Shown: positions 1-9,251 of the stretch, in pieces
Position numbering within the stretch: position 1 is the first letter of the stretch
Layout of the letters: every line of letters starts with the position of its first letter
Source of the DNA: Pseudonocardia sp. CNS-139
GTDB taxonomy: Bacteria > Actinomycetota > Actinomycetes > Mycobacteriales > Pseudonocardiaceae
DNA length: 64,000 nucleotides
Direction: 5' to 3'
NCBI GenBank assembly: GCA_001942415.1
Contig: MKJX01000184.1
Coordinates: 107,737 to 171,736 of the forward strand
Notes under the pieces: generated by a model
Told to the model about the DNA's origin: nothing
What the model saw: the letters and a program-made list of their open reading frames with translations, nothing else
Databases searched by the model: none
Program-made: the position numbers and the translations under genes

Positions 1-184
1 GCCGTGCGGGCAGCGACGTTCGCGGTGTTCTAGACGGGCTGCAGCCGCCCGCCGGCGACGGCCGGCACCGAGCACGGCGACTGCGCGCTGCCCCCGGAAC
101 GCGAACGTAGCCGCCGAGCGCGAGTCCGACGACGTGCGCGCCCGTCCGGGACGAGCGCCGCGACGGCCCCGGCGGAGGAGCCGA

Positions 185-1993
185 TCAGGAGAGGTGGTGG
201 GTCTCCGCCAGCCCGTACACGGGCGTCGGGAGGCCCTCGAACCGGGCCTTGAGCTGCAGCGCGAGGTACAGCGAGTAGTGCCGGGACTGGGCGAGGTTGC
301 CGCCGTGGAACCACAGCCCGTCCTGGCGGGTGGGCTTCCACATGTTGCGCAGCTCGCCCTCCCACGGGCCCGGGTCCTTGCGGGTGCCCGAGCCCAGGCC
401 CCACACCCTGCCGACGGCGTCGCGACGTCCTGGCCGATCAGGTCGGCGGCCCAGCCGTTCATGGAGCCGTAGCCCGTGGCGTACACGACGAGGTCGGCCG
501 GCAGCACCGTGCCGTCGGCGAGCACGACGGCGTCCTCGGTCAGCTCGCGCACCTCGCCGTGGGCCAGCGCGATGTCGCCGTTCGCGATCAGCTCGGACGC
601 GCCGACGTCGATGTAGTAGCCCGAGCCGCGGCGCACGTACTTGAGGAAGAGGCCGGTGTCGTCGTCGCCGAAGTCGAGCAGGAACCCGGCCCGTGCGAGG
701 CGTTCGTAGAACGGCGCGTCGAGCACGCGGATGTGGTCGTAGAACGGCTTCTGGAACCGCGGCAGCAGCTTGTACGGCACCGACGCCGAGATCATGTCGG
801 CCCGCTCGGTGGTGATGCCCGCGGCCAGCGCGCGCTCGGAGTAGGTGTCGCCCATCGTGACGTCCATGAGCGTGTCCGACCGCACGACGTGCGTGGACGA
901 GCGCTGCACCATCGTGACGTCGGCGCCGTGCTCCCACAGCGCGGCGCAGATGTCGTGCGCGGAGTTGTTGGACCCGATCACGACGGCCCGCTTGCCGGCG
1001 TACGCGTCCGGTCCCGGGTGGCGGGAGCTGTGGTGCTGCTCGCCGCGGAACCGGTCCTGCCCGGGGAACGCCGGCACATTCGGCCTGCCGGACATCCCGG
1101 TCGCCAGCACGAGGTGCTGCGGGCGGAGCACGACCTGCTCACCGGCCCGGTCGAGCGTGACGGTCCACTCGCCGGCCGCGGCGTCGTACGCCGCGTGCGT
1201 GCACGTCGTGGACGGCCAGTACGGGATCTCCATGACCGCCGTGTAGGCCTCCAGCCAGTCGCCGATCTTGTCCTTCGGCGCGAACACCGGCCAGTGCGCG
1301 GGGAACGGCAGGTACGGGAGGTGGTCGTACCAGACGGGGTCGGTGCAGGCACAGCGACTTGTAGCGGCTGCGCCACTGGTCGCCGGGATGGGCGTGCCGG
1401 TCGACCACCACGTGCGGCACCCCGAGCCGGCGCAGCCGGGCGCCCAGCGCGATGCCGCCCTGCCCGCCGCCGACGACCACGACGTAGGGCTGCACCGCGA
1501 CGCCGAGCGCGGCCCGCTCGGCGTCGCGGGCCTCCGCCCAGGTCAGGCGGCCGCGCCGGACGCCGTGCTCCACGCCGTTGGGCCGGCGCGGGCCGGCCGG
1601 CTCCTCGTGGCCGGTCAGCTCGTGGAGCGTGGTGAGGAGCGTCCAGGCGCCCTCGCCGGTGAGCCGCAGGTGCCCGCGGCCACGGCCGGCGGCCGTCGCG
1701 AACCCGATCCACGCCTGCACGACGCCGTCGGCCTCGGTGGGCTCCTCGGTGACGTGGAAGCCGTGCGCGCCGGTCCGCTCCGCGGTCGCGCGGACCAGGC
1801 CGGCGACGCCGTCGCGGTTCTCGACGGTGGTGACGTTCCAGGTGAACGCGACCAGGTCGCGCCAGAACGAGGCCGGCGCGAACAGGGCCGCGGCGCGGTC
1901 GGCGTCGCGCGCCGCGAGCGCGTCCTCGAACTCGGCGAGCCACGCGTCGACCCGCTCGCGCGCGGATGTGGGTGTGTCGAGGGTCTGCGACAT
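185..1993 (-). CDS. flavin-containing monooxygenase with N-terminal NTF2/SnoaL-like domain (two frameshifts)
   Basis: Predicted FAD- and NADPH-dependent monooxygenase acting on an unknown small substrate in the cytoplasm. From the ATG at 1993, residues 1-130 resemble a SnoaL/NTF2-like domain. An FAD-binding glycine motif (VVVGGGQGG) follows near residue 175, then an FMO-type stretch (FRGEQHHSSRHPG) near 320, a second nucleotide site (VVIGSNNSAHD) near 335, and the ATGY motif typical of FMO/BVMO enzymes near the C-terminus. The frame breaks near 1345 and again near 425, and the last part ends at the stop at 185-187. All expected blocks are present in order, so assembly indels are likelier than decay. 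It lies downstream of the phosphonate operon on the same strand but is separated by a repeat-bearing gap, so co-transcription is uncertain. The family call is firm; the substrate cannot be read. Confidence 0.85.
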
Positions 1994-2078
1994 CCCGCTC
2001 CCGTTGCCGGGCGCCGACCCCGGCGGCGGCGCTGCCACCCCAGTCAACAAACCCGCCCACCCGACGGTCAACCACCCC

Positions 2079-2166
2079 GACTCGCGCGCACCATTCCAGC
2101 GACTCGCGCGCACTTTCTCAGCGACTCGCGCGCCCCGCGGGTCGCTGGATTCGTGTACGCGAGTTG
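2079..2166. repeat. intergenic 22-bp-family repeat, copies facing each other
   Basis: Three copies of a unit beginning GACTCGCGCGCA, with variants CCATTCCAGC or CTTTCTCAGC after it, are followed by the inverted form (GGTCGCTGGATTCGTGTACG). The transcript could therefore fold into an extended hairpin. The block fills the gap between the monooxygenase start and the IMPase stop. The same unit forms a larger array at 34324-34605. A terminator-like or insulating role is an inference. Confidence 0.8.
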
Positions 2167-2976
2167 TCACGCGCCGCTGATCGTGGCGGCCAGCTCCTCG
2201 GCCAGCTGCGGTGTGGCGGCGACGACGCCGGACCAGCGGCGGGTGAGGTCCGGGTCCAGCTCCAGGGGACGGCCGGCCGCGTCGATCACCGCGCCGCCCG
2301 CGGCCGGGACCATGAGCATGGCCGCGGCGAGGTCGACGATGCGGTGGGTGTCGGACCCGGCGTCGGCGAACGCGTCGGTGGCGCCCTCCGCGACCAGCGC
2401 GGCCTCCAGGCACGAGCTGGACAGGATCCGCACCCGGGCCGCCCGCCGCCACACCCGCCACCACGCGTCGGAGCTGCGGTCGTGCGGGCGCAGCAGGCTC
2501 ACCGCGGCGCCGTCGAGCGCCGTGCGCCCGCTCGTCCGGTACGGCACCGGCTCGCCCGCGCGGACGTGCCAGGTGCGCCCGCCCTCCAGCCAGTGCGTCA
2601 CGCCCTCGACGGCCTTCCCGTCGACGGCCAGCACGGCCGCGACGCACGAGAGCGGCACGCCGGCGGCGGCGTTGGCCGAGCCGTCGAGCGGGTCGACGAC
2701 GAGCGTGACGGCCGAGCCGACGTCGACCGACCCGACCTCCTCGCTCAGCACGTTCACCTTGTGCCGCTGCGCGACCTCGGTGATCGCCTCCTCGACCAGC
2801 ACGTCGATCCGCATCGTCGGGGTGCCGTCGGCGCCGGTCGCGACCTTCTCGGCGAGCCCGGCGCGGTCGTGCGCCCGCTTGGCCGCCGCGAACGCCGCGG
2901 TCGCCGAGCGGACGGTGTCGGCGAGCACGGGGTCGATCCCCGCGGGGAGCACGGGCTCCGGGACCGGCCAGCTCAT
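2167..2976 (-). CDS. inositol monophosphatase family phosphatase, last gene of the phosphonate operon
   Basis: Mg2+-dependent sugar/inositol phosphate phosphatase family (269 aa, usual length). The metal-site motifs are visible: Glu-Glu at 79-80 (LSEE), DPLDGSANA at 95-103 (canonical DPxDGTxN), and a C-terminal IVDLAAA segment in the position of the second metal-binding Asp. Its ATG at 2976 overlaps the phnM stop by four bases (ATGA), so it is translationally coupled to the C-P lyase genes. The operon has no phnN or phnP here. A role in dephosphorylating a ribose phosphate intermediate of the C-P lyase pathway is an inference from that context. Plain inositol-1-phosphatase or 3'(2'),5'-bisphosphate nucleotidase activity cannot be excluded. 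Confidence 0.85.
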   Translation of the reverse strand: MSWPVPEPVLPAGIDPVLADTVRSATAAFAAAKRAHDRAGLAEKVATGADGTPTMRIDVLVEEAITEVAQRHKVNVLSEEVGSVDVGSAVTLVVDPLDGSANAAAGVPLSCVAAVLAVDGKAVEGVTHWLEGGRTWHVRAGEPVPYRTSGRTALDGAAVSLLRPHDRSSDAWWRVWRRAARVRILSSSCLEAALVAEGATDAFADAGSDTHRIVDLAAAMLMVPAAGGAVIDAAGRPLELDPDLTRRWSGVVAATPQLAEELAATISGA

Positions 2977-4176
2977 GCGGTCGCTCCTTCCGCGCGCAGC
3001 ACGGCGCGCACCAGCGGCCACGGCTCGCCGGCCTCGGCGAGCACCAGATCGGCCCGGGCGCCGGGGACGAGCGCGCCCCGGTCGGTGAGCCCGACGGCCT
3101 CGGCGCCGCCGCTCGTCACGAGGCGCACCGCGGCCGGCAGCTCCACGATCCCCTCGGCGACCAGCAGGAACACCGCGGCGAGCAGCCCCGAAGGAAGGTA
3201 GTCCGAGGCCAGCGCCGTGACGAGCCCGCGCCCGACCAGCTCGCGGGCCGAGGTGTTGCCGGTGTGCGAGCTGCCGCGCAGCGCGTTCGGCGCGCCCATG
3301 ACCACCGGCATACCCCGGTCGCGGGCGGCCGCCGCGGCGTCGACGGTGGTCGGGAACTCCGCGACCGAGCCGCCGCGCGCGGCGAGGGCCGCGATCTCCT
3401 CGGCGGACTCCGGGTCGTGCCCGAAGAGCCGCACGGCGCCGGCCCGGGCCAGCACCTCGAGGTAGGCGAACGCCTCGTCGCGCACGTCGAGCAGGTCGTC
3501 TCGCCGCTCGATCATGGCGTCGACCTGCGCCTTCGCCTCCTCCGCCGTCATCCCGCGGGAGCCGGAGAGGAACTTCTCGAAGTAGGTGCGGTCGGCGTAC
3601 TGGCCCTGCCCTGGCGTGTGGTCCTCGTGCGAGACGACGGCCTCGCCGGGCAGGTCCGCCAGCCGTGCGCGCAGCGCCGCGAGCCCCGCCGCGCTGCGGA
3701 CGTCGAGCCGGTGCAGGATCCGGTGGTCCACGGGCCCGTCGCCGCGGGCCGCGACCTCGGCGCAGAGGCGCGCGCGGCCTCGACGGTGCGCGGGTTCACC
3801 GGCGACGGCGACGTGGCCTGCTCGAACGCCGCCCCGTGGAAGACCGTGGTGATCCCGGCGGCGCGCAGCTTGCCCTCGAACGAGCGGATCGCGAACTGCC
3901 ACGGCACCTCGGCGCCCGGGCGCGGCACGCGCTCGCGCTCCAGGCCGTCGGAGTGCACGTCGACCAGGCCGGGCAGGCAGAACCGGCCGCCGCCGTCGAC
4001 GTCGGCCGCCGCGCCGCCCGGGTGCGCGCCGACCTCGGCGATGCGCCCGTCGCGCACGACGATCCGGGCGCGTCGAGCAGCCGGTCCGGGAGCACGGCCC
4101 GGACGTGCCCGAGCACGTAGTCGGCCGGCGGGTGGGCGAGCGTCCAGCGCGGGGGAGCGGGCGTGGACGTCGTCAC
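2973..4176 (-). CDS. phnM: alpha-D-ribose 1-methylphosphonate 5-triphosphate diphosphatase PhnM (two frameshifts)
   Basis: PhnM, an amidohydrolase-superfamily metalloenzyme, removes pyrophosphate from ribose 1-methylphosphonate 5-triphosphate before C-P bond cleavage. Evidence: the metal-ligand stretch LVDVHSDGLER, the family block VVSHEDHTPGQGQY, and a C-terminal composite TIM-barrel part ending in DLVLAEAGEPWPLV. The GTG at 4176 overlaps the phnL stop (GTGA). The frame changes near 4068 and near 3775; the three pieces join into one ordinary PhnM of about 400 residues. The stop at 2973-2975 overlaps the IMPase start. Operon position (after phnL) is the usual one. Confidence 0.9.
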
Positions 4177-4946
4177 GCGGCCACCCCCAGCACGTCGGCG
4201 GGCGCGCCCTCGCGCACGATCCGCCCGTCGCGCAGCTCGACCACCCGGGTGGCGAGCCGGCGCATGGCGTCGGCGTCGTGGAAGACCGCGAGCACCGCGA
4301 CGCCCGCGCCGGAGAGCGAGGCGACGAGGTCGATCGCGCGTTCCCGGTTGGCCGGGTCCAGCGCGGACACCGGCTCGTCGAGCAGCAGCAGCCGCGGCGG
4401 GCGCACGGTGGCGGCCGCGAGGTTGACGCGCTGGCGCTCGCCGCCGGACAGCACGCCGCAGTCGACGTCCCACAGCGCCTCGTCGAGCGCGAGCCGGCGC
4501 AGCGCCCCGGCTGCGGCCTCGGTGGCCTCGGCCCGGTCCAGCCCGCGGCGGCGGGCGGCCGCGGCCACCAGCTCCAGCGGGCCCGTGCGCGGCGGCGCGG
4601 CGAGGAACTGGGAGACGTAGCCCAGCTCGCGGGCGCGCAGCCGGGCCAGCGCCCGGTCCGGCAGTCCCGTCAGCGTGACGGCGCCGTCGGCGGTGAAGAG
4701 CGTGACGGTGCCGGCGTCGGGCAGGTAGCTGCGGTGCACGCAGCGCAGCAGGCTCGACTTGCCCGCCCCGCTGGCGCCGGCGAGCGCGACGTGCTCGCCC
4801 GCGGCGACGTCGAGGTCGACGCCGCGCAGGGACGAGACCGTGCGCCCGTCGACCGTGTGCAGGGTGAAGGTCTTCACGAGGCCCCTCACCTCGAGGATCG
4901 CCGAAGATCTGCGTGCAGGATCGAGCATGGGCGCAGCCATGTTCAC
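4173..4946 (-). CDS. phnL: phosphonate C-P lyase ATP-binding subunit PhnL
   Basis: ABC-type ATPase of the C-P lyase system. It is not a transport ATPase: PhnL works with PhnI, PhnG and PhnH when the phosphonate is attached to ribose in place of adenine. Intact, 257 aa. Walker A (GASGAGKSS), signature (LSGGERQRV) and Walker B (LLLLDEPVSALD) are all present. The GTG start at 4946 overlaps the phnK stop (GTGA), and its own stop overlaps the phnM start. The family's close relation to LolD-like ATPases is resolved by the flanking phnK and phnM genes. Confidence 0.95.
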   Translation of the reverse strand: MNMAAPMLDPARRSSAILEVRGLVKTFTLHTVDGRTVSSLRGVDLDVAAGEHVALAGASGAGKSSLLRCVHRSYLPDAGTVTLFTADGAVTLTGLPDRALARLRARELGYVSQFLAAPPRTGPLELVAAAARRRGLDRAEATEAAAGALRRLALDEALWDVDCGVLSGGERQRVNLAAATVRPPRLLLLDEPVSALDPANRERAIDLVASLSGAGVAVLAVFHDADAMRRLATRVVELRDGRIVREGAPADVLGVAA

Positions 4947-5823
4947 CTCATCATCTCCGCCGCGGCGGCGACCAGCCGCTGCGTGTACGGGTGGTGCGGG
5001 TCGCGGAACAGCTGGTCGGTGAGCCCCTGCTCGACCACGCGGCCGAGCTGCATCACCAGCGAGCGGTCGGTGAGCGCCTCGATCACCGCGAAGTCGTGGC
5101 TCACGACCACCGCGGCGACGTCGCGCTCGGCGAGCAGGCCGCGCAGCAGGTCGAGCACTCCCGCGGCGACGGACGCGTCGAGGCCCGTGGTGGGCTCGTC
5201 GAGCAGCAGCACGGCCGGGTCGGTGGCCAGCGCCTTCGCGATCTGCACGCGCTGGCGCATGCCGCCGGAGAACGTGCGCACCGGGTCGTCCATGCGGGAG
5301 AGCGGCACCTCGACCCGGTCCAGCAGCTCGGCCGCGCGCGCCGGATCGCCCCGTAGCTGCGCCAGCCCGCCGCGGTGAGCCGCTCGGCGATGTTGCCGCC
5401 CGCGGACACGTTGAGCGCGAGCCCGTCGGCCGGGTCCTGGTGCACGATCCCCAGCGTCGCGATGCGCAGCCGGCGGCGCGCCGGGCCGTCGAGGGTGAGC
5501 ACGTCGGTGCGCCCGCCGTCGACGGCGGAGAGGAAGAGGCGCCCCGCGGTCGCGCGCTCGTCGCCGACGATGCAGCGCAGCACGGTCGACTTGCCCGAGC
5601 CGGACTCGCCGATCAGCCCGACCGCCTCGCCCGGCGCCACGTCGAACCCGACGTCCCAGGCCGCGACGATCGCGCCGGTCGCGGGGCTGACGGCGGTGCC
5701 GGGTCCGGGTCCGGTGCCGGGCACCGCGGCCGCGCCGCCCGGCCCGTGCACCTTGCCCAGGCCCTCGACCAGCACCGTCCACTCCGCGCCGGCCGGCAGG
5801 TCGCGCGGCTCCGGCTCGGGCAC
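4943..5823 (-). CDS. phnK: C-P lyase ATP-binding protein PhnK (one frameshift; open to phnJ)
   Basis: ABC-type ATPase that docks on the PhnGHIJ core complex. Walker A (GESGSGKST), signature (FSGGMRQRV) and Walker B (VLLLDEPTTGLD) are seen, and the C-terminal RDPHHPYTQRLV block is typical of this ATPase class. The frame breaks near 5345. The start is uncertain: no stop separates it from phnJ, so the reading frame runs from PhnJ straight into this domain. The GTG at 5823 (VPEPEPRDLPAG) is the most plausible separate start. The insertion between the first strand and Walker A is longer than usual and Gly/Pro-rich. The stop overlaps the phnL GTG. Confidence 0.85.
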
Positions 5824-6777
5824 CCGCGCGTCGACGATCGCGGCGGCCCGCCGGGACGGGTCCGGCAGCAGGGCCAGCGGGGCGGCGGCGCGGTGCCCGG
5901 CCAGGTCGGCGTCCGCGTCGGCGACACGGGCGCACCACTCGGTGTCGCTGCACGCGAACCGGCCGTGCCCGGCGTCGACGAGGAACGTGTCGTCGGCACC
6001 GCAGCGAACGCAGCGTGAGTCGGCTCCCTCCACCTCGAACGGCACGTCGTCGAAGGTCAGCGGCTCGACGTCGGTCTCCGGCGGGATCGCGTAGATCCGC
6101 TTCTCCCGCCCGGCCCCGAACAGGTTCAGGTGCGCCGAGCGGTGCAGCCGCGGCACGTCCCAGCGGGGGATCGGCGTCGTGGCCGTGACGTACCGGCCGC
6201 CCACGAGCACCGGGTAGCCGGTGGACCGGGTGATCACGCCGTTGCGGACGATGTCCTCGTAGAGGCTCACCCACATCGTCGAGTAGTCGGCCTCGGCGTG
6301 CATGCGGGCGCACTCGGCCACCGAGCGCTGCACCCCGCGCAGCGGCTCGGGCACCGGGACCTGCAGCACCAGCACCTGGCCCTGCGCGAGCGGCTGCTCG
6401 GGCACCCGGTGGCGGGTCTGCACGATCGTGGCCTCGCGCGAGTCGGCGGACTGCGCGCATCCGGTGCTGTCGGCGATCAGCCGGCGCAGGTTCGTCGCGT
6501 TGACGCCGGCGTCGTCGCCCTGGTCGATGACCTTGACGGTGTCGTCGGCGCCGATCACGGCGAGCGTCACCTGCAGGCCCCCGGAGCCCCAGCCGCGGGC
6601 CACCGGCATCTCGCGGGACCCGAACGGCACCTGGTAGCCGGGCACGCAGACGGCGGTGAGCGCGGCACGGCGGATCTCGCGCTTGCCGCCCTCGTCGAGG
6701 ATGCCGACGGGCGCGGCGGCGGCGTCGATGCCCGCCAGCAGCCCGTCGACGTCCAGGCTCTCGGTGGTGACGGTCAT
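5824..6777 (-). CDS. phnJ: carbon-phosphorus lyase PhnJ (radical SAM)
   Basis: PhnJ cleaves the C-P bond of ribose 1-methylphosphonate 5-phosphate, releasing the alkane and leaving a cyclic ribose phosphate. Residues matching the E. coli enzyme are visible: Gly47 in VPGYQVPFG (glycyl radical site), Cys256 and Cys259 (CVRC) with Cys276 (FeS ligands), and Cys282 in CSDTEWC (thiyl radical Cys). Spacing from 276 to 282 equals that in E. coli. The ATG at 6777 overlaps the phnI stop (ATGA). There is no stop codon before phnK, so the end given here is the last codon before the proposed phnK start. Either a true PhnJ-PhnK fusion or a lost base explains this. Confidence 0.92.
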
Positions 6778-7864
6778 CGGCAGTCCCTCCCGGGAGGCTC
6801 GGTGGAGACGCCCGTGGCGCGCATCGCCTGCTTGCGCTCGACCATCGACCGGAACGTCACGTAGTGGGGGAGCTTGAGGTGCTCCAGGAACCCGGCGGAG
6901 TCGAGCCCGTCGGTCGTGAGGAGCAGGAGCTGCTCCAGCGGGCCGGTGCGGCCGAAGCGGCGGCAGGCGATGTCGAGGTTGGCCATCGCGATGGCCTTGC
7001 GCTCGTTGTGCCCGAACACCAGCCCGTACCCGACGTCGAACCGGGTGCGGTCCTCGTCGCGCCGTCGAGGTCCTCGATCGCCTCGGTCTCGGTGGCCCGG
7101 AACCGGCCGATCTCCACCGGGTTGCCGGTGTGCGGGTGGCGCACCCGCAGCGGCAGCCGGCCGTGGCGCACCTCGCCGAGCGTCACCTCGTGGACGTCGC
7201 CGTCCGGGCCGAGGATCGAGCGGTACCAGAGGCTGACCAGCGCGCCCGTCTCGGCGCGGGCCATCGACGCGAGCACCGCCGAACGCGGCGCCGGCGGCCG
7301 GGCCGGGCGCCGGGTGACGTCGAACGGCTCCGGGTCGGTCTCCGGGGCGTGCTCGACCAGCAGGTCCAGCGAGCGCAGCAGCGCCGAGAACCGCGCCGGG
7401 TGGCGCTGCTCGGCCGCCCGCAGCGGCGCCTCGGCGGGGACGGCCGGCGCGGCCGGCGGCGGCGCGTCGGGACGTTCGAGGCGGCGGCCGGTGTAGTCGG
7501 TGGTGCGGCCCAGCAGCTGCGGGCCGTCGGGGGTGCGGTGCGCCGGGACGATCCGGCGCAGCACCGTCATCTCGTCGGGGTCGACCGGCTCGCTCACGGC
7601 CAGCCGGGGCAGCGTCGAGCGGTGCGCGCGCACGAGGTGCGCGGCCTCCAGCGTGTCGCCCTCGGCCTGCCGGAACGCGTCGGCGGCGGTGGCCTCGTGG
7701 AAGAGCCCGGCCTCGCCCTGCACGCGGTCGACGGCCAGCCGGAACCGGCTCGTGATCTGCTCGGTCGACGCCCACGGCGCGGGGGCGTGGTCGCGCTCCT
7801 CGCGCACCAGCCGCTCGGCCGCGAGGATCGCCGCCAGCCCGCCGCGGGCCCCTGAGTAGCCCAT
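6774..7864 (-). CDS. phnI: alpha-D-ribose 1-methylphosphonate 5-triphosphate synthase subunit PhnI (one frameshift)
   Basis: PhnI is the nucleosidase of the C-P lyase core that replaces the nucleobase of ATP/GTP by phosphonate with PhnG, PhnH and PhnL. The start MGYSGARGGLAAILAAERLV and the C-terminal block FDVGYGLVFGHNERKAIAMA are hallmark PhnI segments. The frame changes near 7065, between these blocks. The combined length (about 363 aa) matches the family. Its ATG overlaps the phnH stop (TGATG) and its stop overlaps the phnJ start, so the genes are tightly coupled. Confidence 0.93.
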
Positions 7865-8424
7865 CAGTCCTCCTCGATCCGGGTGCTGCGGGGGAGGCCG
7901 AGCAGCTGCCCGTCCGGGGTGACGAGCAGCAGGTCGGCCCCCGCGGGGAAGGCGGCACCGGCACGGGCCGCGGCCAGGTCGGCCGGGACGCCCACCGGCG
8001 CGAGCGTGCGGGTGCCCGCGATGCCCGGGCCGGAGATCCGCAGCGGCGCGCCGCCGTCGAGCGCCGGGACGGCGAGCGTGACCAGCGCGGCGTCCTCGGG
8101 GGCGGCGGCGCTGCCGGTCCGGGCGGTGCCCAGCTCGCCCGCCGCGAGCGGGCGCAGGGCCGCGACCAGCCGCGCGGCCGGCAGGTCCGTGACCGGGGCG
8201 GTCGTGGCGGTGGCGACGGCGTCTGCGGGGTCGGGGTTCTCGGTCAGGACCGCGACGGGCGTGTCGAGGTCGGCGAGGGCGAGCGTCGGCAGCAGCGCGG
8301 CGGGCACGCCCGGGCCGGCGGGGAGCCGGTGCACGGTGCCCGGCCGGGCGAGCGCGTCGAGCACGGCGCGGAAGGTGCGCTGGGCGGTATCGGGGTCGAG
8401 CGGGGCGAGCCCGGCGGCGGTCAC
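7864..8424 (-). CDS. phnH: phosphonate C-P lyase core subunit PhnH
   Basis: PhnH is a PLP-transferase-fold subunit, without PLP, of the PhnGHIJ core. It is 186 aa from the GTG at 8424 (VTAAGLAPLDPDTAQRTFRA), close to the usual 190-195. The frame stays open upstream to a GTG at 8484, which would add 20 residues. I chose 8424 because family proteins begin just before the Pro-Asp-Thr-Ala-Gln-Arg-Thr-Phe segment and because the GTGA there looks like the ancestral overlap with phnG. The stop overlaps the phnI ATG. The gap to phnG holds an unusual repeat block (8421-8834). Confidence 0.88.
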   Translation of the reverse strand: MTAAGLAPLDPDTAQRTFRAVLDALARPGTVHRLPAGPGVPAALLPTLALADLDTPVAVLTENPDPADAVATATTAPVTDLPAARLVAALRPLAAGELGTARTGSAAAPEDAALVTLAVPALDGGAPLRISGPGIAGTRTLAPVGVPADLAAARAGAAFPAGADLLLVTPDGQLLGLPRSTRIEED

Positions 8425-8834
8425 GTCAGCTCCTGGTTCGGGGTAGGGGTCACGGGGGAGGTGGCGCAGGCGGGTAGGGGTCACGGGGGAGGTGGCGCGA
8501 GGCGGGTGGTGCCAGCCGGCGGGCCGGGGCCCGGGCGGGAGCGGTCTCGCCGCGTGGGTGGGGCCGGGTCACGTCGGCCCTCGGAGTCGACGGCGGTCGG
8601 TGCGCGCCGGGCCGGCCGCGTGGCATCGGGCGTGTGCCCGTCGGACGGGTGGTGGGCCGGTGATCGTCGGTGGGCGGCGCGGCTCCCGTCGGTCCCGGTG
8701 CTCGACGGGGTGGGCGCGGGCCGGGCCGGTTCGGCGGCGCGTGGGCGGGTCACGTCGGCCCTTCGGACCCGACGACGGCCGGCGCGGGCCTGGCCCGGTC
8801 GGCGGCGCGGGCGGCGCGGCTCACGTCAGCTCCT
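8421..8834. repeat. insertion between phnG and phnH made of degenerate copies of the phnG 3' end
   Basis: The 14-mer TCACGTCAGCTCCT occurs at 8421-8434 and again, 400 bp on, at 8821-8834 (the phnG stop region). Two diverged copies lie between, near 8568 and 8749 (both GGTCACGTCGGCCC followed by TCGG-type sequence). They resemble the phnG 3' end for about 45-50 bases. A further pair, GTAGGGGTCACGGGGGAGG, repeats near 8443 and 8473. The segment holds no gene I believe. A Pro/Arg-rich frame at 8481-8753 (minus) stays open with a GTG start and a GTGA overlap to the longer phnH start, but its composition looks non-coding. Confidence 0.7.
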
Positions 8835-9251
8835 CGAACTCGACCACGGTCGGCGCGAGCCGTGCCCACTCCGCCGCGTCCGCCTCGGCGGCCCGGGCGG
8901 CGACGCGCTCGCACAGCGCGTGCACGTCGCCCGCGTGCGGGCGGCCGGCCTCGGCCTCGGCGTCGCACAGGGCGGCGGCGAGCACGGCCGCGCGGTCGTC
9001 GCCCAGGCGCATGGCCCAGCCCCGGACCCCGCCCAGCTCCACCTCGGCCCGGCAGGCCAGCACGTCGCCGAGCACGGAACCGTTCCGGCGGCGATCGGCT
9101 CGCGCACCTGAGTGGCGACGCACCCGACCTCGGGTGCGCGCAGCACCCGGGGCGCCGCGCCGTCGGACAGGCAGGCGTCGGCGAGCCCGACCAGCTCCTC
9201 GGAGCGGGCGAGGGCGAGCAGCGCCGTGCGCTGCTCTCGCGAGAAGTCCAT
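8821..9251 (-). CDS. phnG: phosphonate C-P lyase core subunit PhnG (one frameshift)
   Basis: PhnG is the smallest subunit of the C-P lyase core (PhnGHIJ). The N-terminal block begins MDFSREQRTALLALA with VREPIAAGTV further on, and the C-terminal half contains GGVRGWAMRLGDDRAAVLAAALCDAE. These are typical PhnG segments; the frame changes between them near 9075. The combined length, about 143 aa, is normal. The ATG at 9251 shares one base with the phnF stop (TGATG). The 3' end is the apparent source of the repeat copies downstream. Confidence 0.9.

Noticed and set aside
8481..8753. Possible small gene between phnG and phnH with GTG start and GTGA overlap
   Set aside because: The product is a Pro/Arg/Ala low-complexity peptide, and the DNA is made of repeat copies of the phnG end, so coding is unlikely.
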